NCBI GenBank assembly: GCA_044238735.1
Contig: JBIICS010000040.1
Coordinates: 1-20,785, forward strand
Length of the DNA stretch: 20,785 nucleotides
Direction of reading: 5' to 3'
Origin: JBIICS01 sp044238735
Lineage (GTDB): Bacteria; Bacteroidota; Bacteroidia; UBA4408
In this document: one piece after another, positions 13,888 to 20,785 of the stretch
Numbering within the stretch: the stretch's first letter is position 1
Layout: every line of letters starts with the position of its first letter
Notes under the pieces: generated by a model
What the model was told of the DNA's origin: nothing
The model's input: the letters and a program-made list of their open reading frames with translations, nothing else
The model's database searches: none
Program-made: the position numbers and the translations under genes

Positions 13888-14248
13888 ATATTGGATTTTT
13901 TTAGTTATACTAACGTTTTTATCTCATCAACTGTTAAGCGGATTAATAATCAGCCAATCCATCCCTAATTTCTGGGGTTGGAAAGGCTTAGTAGGAGCTT
14001 TTTTCTTAAGCTCCATTATCGGAAAAATAATTATAGATAAAGCCAATAAATCACCCGAAGCTCGCGAAAGGGTATTTATTACCTCGGTTTATTTAGGAGT
14101 TAAAACGCTTACCCATCTTACCATTATACTTGTATATTTTTGGGCTACCCGTGCCTTTAATTTGTCGTTTATCTTGTCTTTTTTTGTATTATTCCTGCTT
14201 TATACCATTTTAGATTTATTCTTTACGCTTGGTGTAAATGAGTCGTAA
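13871..14248 (+). CDS. Four-helix membrane protein of the ATP synthase locus
   Basis: The 125-residue, very hydrophobic protein has four predicted helices: about 7-28, 38-52, 72-92 and 96-120. A short hydrophilic loop DKANKSPEARERV lies between helices 2 and 3. It overlaps the AtpZ-like gene by 17 bp and precedes atpB by 154 bp. Position and topology recall AtpI-type assembly factors, and small uncharacterised proteins (possibly DUF6168) occupy the same place in other Bacteroidota; this assignment is from memory. No catalytic motif is visible. Confidence 0.75.
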   Translation: MIQKIKYWIFLVILTFLSHQLLSGLIISQSIPNFWGWKGLVGAFFLSSIIGKIIIDKANKSPEARERVFITSVYLGVKTLTHLTIILVYFWATRAFNLSFILSFFVLFLLYTILDLFFTLGVNES

Positions 14249-14356
14249 ATCCTTTATTTTGTGGATTAAACAATTGTTAAACAGATTATTAACACACTAC
14301 TTCAAGCCTGTTGAAATTTAGCATTGAAAAAATTTTAATTCTGGAAATATAAGTAA

Positions 14357-14365
14357 TACATTTGC
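14357..14365 (+). promoter_or_regulatory. -7 element of the atpBEFHAG operon
   Basis: TACATTTGC is an exact TAnnTTTGC match, 37 bp before the chosen atpB start. TTTT at 14333-14336, about 20 bp upstream, is a possible -33 box. Confidence 0.65.
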
Positions 14366-14402
14366 ACTCGATTTTTAGAAACCATTTTTAAGCATTTAAT
14401 TG

Positions 14403-15554
14403 ATGTTGTTAGTTAAAAAAATTGCCTCTTTACTTGTATCCCTTACCATAGTTATAAACGTTTTTGCCGCACATCAGGAAGAAGATCAACGTACAACGGA
14501 TTCTTTAGCTCCAATGGAGAATTCTTCTCCCAATTCGGAACAAGAAGTTGGGGTTGAGCAAAATGGCCACGAAGAAAAAGCATTTGACCCTAATTCTTTA
14601 ATTTTCGAACACATCTCAGACTCCCATCAATGGCATATTTGGGGAGATCATGGGCACGATTTTCATATCCCTTTGCCTGTAATTTTATATACCGATAAGG
14701 GAATTGAATTTTTTTCCTCTTCCAGAATAGAACACCATGAAGATATTTATCAGGGTAAACATTATAGTTACAAACTAGAAGAAGAGCACATCGAAATTGT
14801 AGATCCGGTAACCGGCGAATTAGATGAGGAGGCAACTCAAAAAATCAAGGACTTTTCAATAACTAAAAATGTGGCACAAATGCTAATTTCAGTTTTAGTG
14901 TTGATGTTGGTTTTTACAAGCGTGGCTAAGTCCTATTCCAAGCAAGGTATTAATTCATCACCTAAAGGGCTTCAGTCTTTTATGGAAAGTTTAATCGTTT
15001 TTGTTAGAGACGATATTGCTAAAACCAATATTTCCAATAATCCGGATAAATACTTACCCTTTTTGTTAACTATTTTCTTCTTCATACTCATTAATAACAT
15101 ATTTGGTATGATACCTATCGGTGCTAACTTAACCGGGAATATTGCTTTTACTGTAGTAATGGGTACCATAACGTTTATTGTTACTCAATTTAGTGGTACT
15201 AAATCATACTGGGGCCATATAATTCTGCCTCCTGTTCCAAAATGGTTGTATCCCATCATGGTTCCGGTAGAGATCATTGGAATTTTCTCCAAACCTTTTG
15301 CTTTAATCATTCGTTTGTTTGCCAATATCACAGCAGGTCACATTATCGTGATTAGTTTAATCTCGCTTATATTTATTTCCAAATCTATACTAACCAGTTT
15401 TGTATCTGTTCCATTCACATTGTTTATTGACGTGTTGGAATGTTTGGTTGCCTTTTTACAAGCTTATATTTTTACGATGTTAACGGCCTTATTTATAGGT
15501 ATGGCTAACGAAGAGCATCATCATGAACACGAAGGTGCGCATGATCATCATTAA
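14403..15554 (+). CDS. atpB: ATP synthase F0 subunit a, with long exported N-terminal extension
   Basis: This subunit forms the proton half-channels beside the c-ring. At 383 residues it exceeds the roughly 270 of E. coli. It has a signal-peptide-like start (1-22) and an acidic, His-rich extension of about 130 residues (SDSHQWHIWGDHGHDFHIPL). Five or so helices follow from about residue 158. Essential Arg304 is in LIIRLFANITAGH. The last residues are also His-rich (EEHHHEHEGAHDHH). Long N-terminal extensions are usual in this phylum. The ATG at 14403 is chosen over an adjacent in-frame TTG at 14400. Confidence 0.95.
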   Translation: MLLVKKIASLLVSLTIVINVFAAHQEEDQRTTDSLAPMENSSPNSEQEVGVEQNGHEEKAFDPNSLIFEHISDSHQWHIWGDHGHDFHIPLPVILYTDKGIEFFSSSRIEHHEDIYQGKHYSYKLEEEHIEIVDPVTGELDEEATQKIKDFSITKNVAQMLISVLVLMLVFTSVAKSYSKQGINSSPKGLQSFMESLIVFVRDDIAKTNISNNPDKYLPFLLTIFFFILINNIFGMIPIGANLTGNIAFTVVMGTITFIVTQFSGTKSYWGHIILPPVPKWLYPIMVPVEIIGIFSKPFALIIRLFANITAGHIIVISLISLIFISKSILTSFVSVPFTLFIDVLECLVAFLQAYIFTMLTALFIGMANEEHHHEHEGAHDHH

Positions 15555-15592
15555 TCAATAAAAATCTAATAACCCATAAAAACAAAAACAAA

Positions 15593-15799
15593 ATGACAGG
15601 AAGTATCGCAGCAATTGGAGCAGGTTTAGCAGTAATCGGTGCAGGAATTGGTATCGGACGTATCGGAGGTTCCGCAATGGAAGCTATCGCTCGTCAACCA
15701 GAAGCACAAGCTAAAATCCAAACAGCCATGATTATTGCAGCAGCCCTTGTAGAAGGTGTTGCATTATTCGGCGTGGTTGTAGCTCTATTAAGCAAATAA
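15593..15799 (+). CDS. atpE: ATP synthase F0 subunit c (proteolipid)
   Basis: The 68-residue hairpin of two helices forms the rotor ring. Helix 1 has the GAGLAVIGAGIGIGRIGGSA glycine pattern, the loop is ARQPEAQAK, and helix 2 carries the ion-binding Glu54 in AALVEGVALFGVVVALL. The residue after Glu54 is Gly, and helix 1 lacks the Gln of sodium-binding rings, so proton coupling is expected. It is followed by a strong hairpin (15818-15855). Confidence 0.98.
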   Translation: MTGSIAAIGAGLAVIGAGIGIGRIGGSAMEAIARQPEAQAKIQTAMIIAAALVEGVALFGVVVALLSK

Positions 15800-15817
15800 T
15801 TCTTAATTATTGCAACT

Positions 15818-15855
15818 AATAAAGTTTACAACGGTTGGTTGTAAACTTTATTTTT
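15818..15855 (+). terminator. Intra-operon hairpin between atpE and atpF
   Basis: AATAAAGTTTACAAC (15818-15832) pairs perfectly over 15 bp with its complement (15838-15852) around GGTTG. The T-run extends to 15855. It has terminator form yet lies inside the atp operon. It may be a leaky terminator or an mRNA-stabilising 3' end for the atpBE message. The stem is AT-rich, so termination may be partial. Confidence 0.75.
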
Positions 15856-15900
15856 CTGTTTTTTAAAAATTAAATCGTAAACAATAAAATACTATAATAA

Positions 15901-16395
15901 ATGGATTTAGTAACACCCGGCATTGGTCTTGTATTTTGGACATCAGTTGTATTTGTAATACTGATTTTATTACTTAGTAAATTTGCATGGAAACCGATTC
16001 TTTCTGCTATTAAGGAGCGTGAAGAGAACATTGATAAAGCACTTAAATCAGCCGATAGAGCTCGTTCAGAAATTAAAGATTTACAAAATGCAAACGAACG
16101 TTTATTAAACGAGGCTCGTTCCGAAAGAGATTCTATGCTTAAAGAAGCTCGTGAGATTAAAGAAAAAATGATAGCAGAGGCAAAGGATAAAGCAAATTCT
16201 GAAGCTGAACGTATATTAACATCTGCTCGCGAAACCATTACTAATGAAAAAAATGCTGCCGTTGCTGAAATTAAAGCTCAGGTAGCAACTTTATCTGTAG
16301 AAATTGCAGAGAAAATTTTACGTAGCGAATTAACAGCAGAAAGCAAACAAAAAGCTTTAGCTAATAATTTGTTAGAAGAAGCTAAATTAAACTAA
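15901..16395 (+). CDS. atpF: ATP synthase F0 subunit b (peripheral stalk)
   Basis: The 164-residue protein has one N-terminal helix (about 8-26, GLVFWTSVVFVILILLLSKF) followed by WKPILSAIKERE. A long charged coiled coil with heptad character then runs to the C-terminus (RARSEIKDLQNANERLLNEA). This is the stator rod joining subunit a to delta/alpha. It starts 101 bp after atpE, beyond the hairpin, and 13 bp separate it from atpH. Confidence 0.96.
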   Translation: MDLVTPGIGLVFWTSVVFVILILLLSKFAWKPILSAIKEREENIDKALKSADRARSEIKDLQNANERLLNEARSERDSMLKEAREIKEKMIAEAKDKANSEAERILTSARETITNEKNAAVAEIKAQVATLSVEIAEKILRSELTAESKQKALANNLLEEAKLN

Positions 16396-16408
16396 TAAAA
16401 GTACCTAA

Positions 16409-16951
16409 ATGAAAAGTACAACGGTTGGTATCAGATACGCAAAGGCTTTGTTAGATTTAGCAATCGAACAAAATGTGTTAGCTAAAGTGAGTGAGGATAT
16501 TAAATTAATTGATCAAACAATTAAAAATTCTCACGAATTTGAACTTTGTATCCATTCGCCCATCATTAAGGCTGATAAAAAGCAATCCATTTTTACTGAA
16601 TTATTCTCCGGGAAAATACATGATCTGACCTTACAGTTTTTATTATTGTTGGCTGGTAAGCGTCGCGAAAATTACTTAGATGTAATTGCTGACCAATTTC
16701 ATATTTTATATAATAATCATCGTGGAGTTCAAACCGCTATTGTTACTACCGCAGTAGGACTTGATGATGAGTTAAGAAATAAAGTTTACAATGTGGTAAA
16801 AGAAAGTGTAAAATCTGAAGTGGAGTTGATTGAACGAATTGATAAGAATTTAATAGGAGGATTTGTAATTCGTTTGGGTGATACGCAACTGGATAGCTCT
16901 GTTGTGAGAACTTTAAATAATTATAAGAGAACATTTTTACAAACAAAATAA
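16409..16951 (+). CDS. atpH: ATP synthase F1 subunit delta
   Basis: The 180-residue protein has the OSCP/delta pattern: VGIRYAKALLDLAIEQNV at the N-terminus, helical domain with HSPIIKADKKQSIF, and the C-terminal VELIERIDKNLIGGFVIRLGD signature. It fixes the peripheral stalk to the top of the alpha/beta hexamer. It lies between atpF (13 bp) and atpA (22 bp) in the usual order. Confidence 0.96.
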   Translation: MKSTTVGIRYAKALLDLAIEQNVLAKVSEDIKLIDQTIKNSHEFELCIHSPIIKADKKQSIFTELFSGKIHDLTLQFLLLLAGKRRENYLDVIADQFHILYNNHRGVQTAIVTTAVGLDDELRNKVYNVVKESVKSEVELIERIDKNLIGGFVIRLGDTQLDSSVVRTLNNYKRTFLQTK

Positions 16952-16973
16952 CTAAATCAAATAAAAGAAAACA

Positions 16974-18554
16974 ATGGCTGAAGTTAGACCTGCTGAAATC
17001 TCTGCAATATTAAGACAGCAATTATCCGGCTTTAAATCGGCATCTGAACTGGAAGAAGTTGGAACCGTATTAGAAGTTGGTGACGGTATTGCCCGTATCT
17101 ATGGATTAAATAATGTTCAATCAGGTGAAATGATTGAATTTGAAAATGGATTAAAAGGTATCGTATTAAACTTAGAAGAGGATAATGTTGGTGCCGTATT
17201 ATTCGGTTCTTCCGAAGGAATTAAAGAAGGTGACGTAGTTCGTCGTACTAAACAAATTGCCTCTATTAAAGTAGGTGAGGGAATGTTAGGGCGCGTTGTA
17301 AATACTTTGGGTGAACCCATCGATGGTAAAGGGCCTATTACTGGTGATTTATATGATATGCCTTTGGAACGTAAAGCACCAGGTGTTATTTACCGTCAGC
17401 CTGTTAACGAACCTTTACAAACCGGTATCAAATCTATAGACGCAATGATTCCAATTGGTCGTGGTCAGCGTGAGTTAATTATTGGTGACCGCCAAACGGG
17501 TAAAACAGCTGTTGCTATCGATACGATTATTAACCAAAAAGAATTTTTTGAAAAAGGGAAACCTGTATTTTGTATTTATGTGGCGGTTGGCCAAAAAGGT
17601 TCAACTGTTGCATCGGTAGTTAATACGTTAAGAGAAAATGGTGCTTTAGCCTACACTGTAGTGGTTACAGCAACTGCTTCTGATCCGGCTCCTCTTCAAT
17701 TTTATGCTCCGTTTGCAGGTGCTGCCATTGGCGAATTTTTCCGCGATACCGGTCGTCCGGCTTTAATCATTTACGATGATTTATCTAAGCAAGCGGTTGC
17801 TTATCGCGAGGTTTCGTTATTATTACGTCGTCCTCCTGGTCGCGAAGCTTATCCAGGTGATGTATTCTATTTGCATAGCCGTTTGTTAGAGCGTGCTGCT
17901 AAGATCAATGCATCGGATGATATCGCTCGTAACATGAACGATTTACCAGAATCCTTAAAACCAATTGTTAAGGGTGGAGGTTCTTTAACTGCTTTACCAA
18001 TTATTGAGACGCAAGCGGGTGACGTATCTGCTTATATTCCTACAAATGTTATTTCAATTACAGATGGTCAGATCTTCTTGGAATCTAACTTGTTTAATGC
18101 GGGTGTTCGTCCAGCTATTAACGTAGGTATCTCTGTATCTCGTGTAGGGGGTAATGCACAAATTAAATCAATGAAAAAAGTGGCTGGTACCTTAAAATTA
18201 GATCAGGCTCAATACCGCGAGCTAGAGGCTTTCGCTAAATTTGGTTCAGATTTAGATGCTGCTACTAAAGCCGTTCTTGATAAGGGTGCTCGTAACGTAG
18301 AAATATTGAAACAAGCTCAGTTTTCTCCGCTATCTGTAGAAAAACAAATTGCCATTATTTACTGTGGTACTAAAGGTTTATTGCGTGAGGTGCCAGTAAA
18401 TAAAGTACGTGAGTTTGAAGTTGAATATTTAGGTGTACTTGAAGCCAAACACAGAACTATATTAAACGATTTACGTGATGGTAAATTTACCGACGAAATT
18501 GTAAATGTACTTGAAGTAGTTGCTAAAGAATTAACCGCAAAATATCGTAAATAA
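16974..18554 (+). CDS. atpA: ATP synthase F1 subunit alpha
   Basis: The 526-residue protein has the expected length. An N-terminal beta barrel is followed by the nucleotide-binding domain with P-loop GDRQTGKT (171-178); the Gln is typical of the non-catalytic alpha subunit. The alpha/beta signature PAINVGISVSRVGG comes late, then the helical C-terminal domain. It builds the F1 hexamer with beta, whose gene is not in this window. Confidence 0.99.
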   Translation: MAEVRPAEISAILRQQLSGFKSASELEEVGTVLEVGDGIARIYGLNNVQSGEMIEFENGLKGIVLNLEEDNVGAVLFGSSEGIKEGDVVRRTKQIASIKVGEGMLGRVVNTLGEPIDGKGPITGDLYDMPLERKAPGVIYRQPVNEPLQTGIKSIDAMIPIGRGQRELIIGDRQTGKTAVAIDTIINQKEFFEKGKPVFCIYVAVGQKGSTVASVVNTLRENGALAYTVVVTATASDPAPLQFYAPFAGAAIGEFFRDTGRPALIIYDDLSKQAVAYREVSLLLRRPPGREAYPGDVFYLHSRLLERAAKINASDDIARNMNDLPESLKPIVKGGGSLTALPIIETQAGDVSAYIPTNVISITDGQIFLESNLFNAGVRPAINVGISVSRVGGNAQIKSMKKVAGTLKLDQAQYRELEAFAKFGSDLDAATKAVLDKGARNVEILKQAQFSPLSVEKQIAIIYCGTKGLLREVPVNKVREFEVEYLGVLEAKHRTILNDLRDGKFTDEIVNVLEVVAKELTAKYRK

Positions 18555-18600
18555 TAAACCGGAGCGGAGTAATTTCCGCTCTGTTTAAATAAAATTAAAC

Positions 18601-19482
18601 ATGCCAAGTTTAAAAGAGGTCCGTAACAGGATAACATCCGTAAGTTCTACTCAGCAAATTACCAAAGCAATGAAAATGGTTTCAGCTGCTAAGTTGCGTA
18701 GAGCCCAAGATGCTGCTTTGCAAATGCGTCCTTATGCTAATAAACTAAAAGAAATTTTAGAAAATCTAAGTGCTTCATTAGACAGTACGGATGGTGTTTA
18801 TAGTGAAAAACGCGAAATAAAAAAGGTGCTATTAATAGCGGTTACCTCAAACAGAGGTTTGTGCGGTGGATTTAATGCAAACGTTATTAAAAGAACTAAT
18901 TTTTTACTAAAAAACAAGTACAGTGGTAAAAGTGTGAGTTTATTGTGTGTTGGAAAGAAAGGGAATGATTTTTTTCGCAAGCAGGATATTCACATTCACG
19001 GGATGCATCTTCCGCGACATTTACACGAATTGTTTGATAATCTTAACAGTGATCATGTTTTTCCGGTTGCTGAAAAAATAATGGAAGCATTTGTAAACAA
19101 GGAATACGATGTAATTGAGATTGTTTACAATCAGTTTAAAAATGCTGCTGTTCAGGAAGTGGTGGTAGAACAATTTTTACCTGTATTACCTCCAAGTGGT
19201 AATGATAAATCCTCTTCTAACGCCGATTATATTTTTGAACCTGAAAAAGCAGAGATTGTTCAGAGCCTTATCCCTAAATCTTTAAAAACACAGTTTTACA
19301 AAACATTGTTGGATTCTTTTGCTGCTGAGCACGGTGCCCGTATGACTGCAATGCATAAAGCCACTGATAATGCTGCGGCACTATTAAAGGAACTTAAGAT
19401 TTCATACAATAAAGCACGTCAGGCTTCTATTACTAATGAGATACTAGAAATAGTAGGCGGTGCAGAGGCACTTAACGCTTAA
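18601..19482 (+). CDS. atpG: ATP synthase F1 subunit gamma
   Basis: The 293-residue protein starts with the N-terminal coiled-coil helix VRNRITSVSSTQQITKAMKM and VSAAKLRRAQ. The Rossmann-like middle carries TSNRGLCGGFNANV. The C-terminal helix has AARMTAM-type residues (EHGARMTAMHKATDNA) and ends in RQASITNEILEIVGGAEAL. It is the rotor shaft inside the alpha/beta hexamer. It is the last gene of the operon, 46 bp after atpA and followed by a terminator. Confidence 0.98.
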   Translation: MPSLKEVRNRITSVSSTQQITKAMKMVSAAKLRRAQDAALQMRPYANKLKEILENLSASLDSTDGVYSEKREIKKVLLIAVTSNRGLCGGFNANVIKRTNFLLKNKYSGKSVSLLCVGKKGNDFFRKQDIHIHGMHLPRHLHELFDNLNSDHVFPVAEKIMEAFVNKEYDVIEIVYNQFKNAAVQEVVVEQFLPVLPPSGNDKSSSNADYIFEPEKAEIVQSLIPKSLKTQFYKTLLDSFAAEHGARMTAMHKATDNAAALLKELKISYNKARQASITNEILEIVGGAEALNA

Positions 19483-19503
19483 ACTATAGTTTTAAATTTT
19501 ACT

Positions 19504-19529
19504 AAGGCTCCAATTTGGAGCCTTTTTTT
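19504..19529 (+). terminator. Terminator of the atp operon
   Basis: AAGGCTCC (19504-19511) pairs with GGAGCCTT (19517-19524) around five bases, followed by a run of T to 19529. It begins 21 bp after the atpG stop codon. The T-run touches the stop codon of the convergent gene. Confidence 0.93.
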
Positions 19530-20046
19530 ATTCCTTAACCTCGGAAAATATTACAACGTAATTTTTACCGTATTTTTTAGCGCATTTTGGACACGTGGTG
19601 TACCAAAATAATGGCTTTCCTGTTTTTATATTCTTATCAGCCGTATATTGCTTAAAATCCCTTATCCAACTCTCGGTGTTTTTAAAATCGCCTTCGTAAA
19701 CACGACTGTAATATTTTCCATTCAATTTAACGTTTTGAGTATTTGGTATCTCGCTATCGCTGGCCATTAATAAATCTATGTTCCACATTGATGTATGAAT
19801 GGACAAACAAAATCCATCAGGGGATTTATTTCCTGCGGTACTTAATTTTTTATCAAGTCGCGTCATTACACTGCTAAAGTTTAGTGGAATGTAAAACAGA
19901 CAAAACACTTGGTCTTTAATAAAGTTTTTATTATTCCAAACGTGGAATTTATCCTGGTATGGCTCCGGATTAAAGCGGGGGCAACAGATTTCTTCGGATT
20001 GTATCATCGAGTTTAATTTTTCGAAAAATAGTAAATCATTAATCAT
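19528..20046 (-). CDS. Conserved protein of unknown function with CC and CPKC motifs
   Basis: The 172-residue soluble protein has no signal peptide or membrane helix. The N-terminal EEICCPRFNPEPYQDKFHVW has adjacent Cys21-Cys22. VKLNGKYYSRVYEGDFKNTE lies in the middle, and the C-terminus has YTTCPKCAKKYGKNYVVIFS with a CxxC pair. From memory this pattern marks a family often labelled only 'hydrolase' without experimental support. The two Cys pairs could bind a metal together, which is inference. It is convergent with the atp operon and has no co-directional neighbour in the window. Confidence 0.75.
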   Translation of the reverse strand: MINDLLFFEKLNSMIQSEEICCPRFNPEPYQDKFHVWNNKNFIKDQVFCLFYIPLNFSSVMTRLDKKLSTAGNKSPDGFCLSIHTSMWNIDLLMASDSEIPNTQNVKLNGKYYSRVYEGDFKNTESWIRDFKQYTADKNIKTGKPLFWYTTCPKCAKKYGKNYVVIFSEVKE

Positions 20047-20268
20047 ACAACTATGACATTACTCAGCTGTTAAACTAACCTATTCATGCTATTTAATATA
20101 ATGACAGATTAATTAAAGTTAATTAGACAAGGTTATATTTTTATTATAGTTTCTGCTTGAGGCTTTTTAACGCTTAATGTAGATTATTTTTAGATAAATA
20201 CGGGATATAGTCTTCTTTCATTTAAACCTTATCTATGCATAAATGTTTACTGATTATAAATCTTTAAA

Positions 20269-20785
20269 ATGCTCTTAAAACTATTAATCTTCTTTTTTTT
20301 ACTCTTTACCTTTACTTTAAGCTTAAAGGCACAGAAACAAAACAATCAATGGCGTTTTGGTTATTTTGGCGGAGTGGATTTTAATTCTAATAATCCGATT
20401 AATATTACAGGCTCTGCTACTGCCACCCAAGAGGGATCAGCATCAGTTGCTGACAGAAATACCGGCGCCCTTTTGTTTTACACAGATGGAGTTAGTGTTT
20501 GGAATTCACTTAATCAATTAATGCCAAACGGAAACGGTTTATTGGGGGGTAGTGTTTTATCTTCCACCACTGCTGCAGCCATTATACCTATGCCCGGTAA
20601 TATGCTTGGTTATTACATTGTTACAATAGACGACGGTTCGAGTGGTGGTGGCACTTCGGGCCTCCGATATACAGAAGTGGATATGAATTTAAATGGGGGA
20701 TTGGGCGATGTGGTCCCAAGCAGAAAAAATATTTTTTTGCTGGCTACCGCTACCGAAAAGCTGGAAGTAGCACCGGCATCAAATG
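20269..20785 (+). CDS. Secreted protein, 5' part (runs off the window)
   Basis: The frame from the ATG at 20269 is open to the window edge, giving 172 residues so far. It starts with a signal peptide (MLLKLLIFFFLLFTFTLSLK, cut near AQ). Next come QWRFGYFGGVDFN, an EGSASVADRNTGALLFYTDG stretch, VWNSLNQLMPNGNGLLGG and YYIVTIDD. This order of motifs is typical of large cell-surface or secreted proteins of Bacteroidota whose missing C-terminus often carries a gliding/type IX secretion sorting domain; that part cannot be seen. The 222 bp before it show no clear promoter element. Confidence 0.85.
   Translation, partial: MLLKLLIFFFLLFTFTLSLKAQKQNNQWRFGYFGGVDFNSNNPINITGSATATQEGSASVADRNTGALLFYTDGVSVWNSLNQLMPNGNGLLGGSVLSSTTAAAIIPMPGNMLGYYIVTIDDGSSGGGTSGLRYTEVDMNLNGGLGDVVPSRKNIFLLATATEKLEVAPASN

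Overview
The window is AT-rich chromosomal DNA from a member of the Bacteroidota. Four things point there. The promoter -7 elements are of the TAnnTTTG type. Purine-rich Shine-Dalgarno sites are nearly absent before the start codons. An a-c-b-delta-alpha-gamma ATP synthase cluster, lacking beta and epsilon, follows a bactofilin gene. The AAA_14/DUF4143 ATPases and the secreted protein at the right edge are also of types common in that phylum. Genus or family cannot be fixed from this sequence.

Left part (1-5000). The tail of an unidentified gene and its terminator precede about 400 bp of gene-free DNA with palindromic repeat fragments. A minus-strand block then runs hemC-hemD fusion (heme pathway) -> obg (ribosome-assembly GTPase) -> a prohibitin/HflC-like SPFH membrane protein, closed by a terminator at 510-538. 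A Bax-inhibitor-1-like membrane protein gene lies upstream with its own terminator.

Accessory island (5050-8220). Two paralogous AAA_14/DUF4143 ATPases with a C-terminal PD-(D/E)XK-like motif lie tail to tail, with a small SHOCT-domain protein between them. Each is preceded by its own perfect 22-bp palindrome plus further half-sites spaced 31-33 bp apart, overlapping the predicted promoter. The two palindromes differ in sequence. A perfect 35-bp direct repeat, which is a minus-strand terminator hairpin, brackets the second ATPase and the SHOCT gene. This is the most unusual part of the window.

Middle (8220-13150). fumC (class II fumarase) comes first on the minus strand. Next is a minus-strand operon prfB -> NUMOD4/HNH-type DNA-binding protein -> ArsC-family reductase. 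prfB is split by a programmed +1 frameshift site (AGGAGG, CAT, CTT, TGA, C), so a plain ORF scan shows only its 3' two thirds. A secreted WG-repeat protein is transcribed divergently from prfB.

Right part (13260-19530). Bactofilin, AtpZ-like and a four-helix membrane protein overlap one another and lead into atpB-atpE-atpF-atpH-atpA-atpG on the plus strand. A 15-bp perfect hairpin with a T-run sits between atpE and atpF, where it could help keep c-subunit mRNA in excess. A terminator closes the cluster. atpD and atpC are absent. The window ends with a minus-strand conserved protein of unknown function carrying Cys pairs and, on the plus strand, the start of a secreted protein that runs off the edge.
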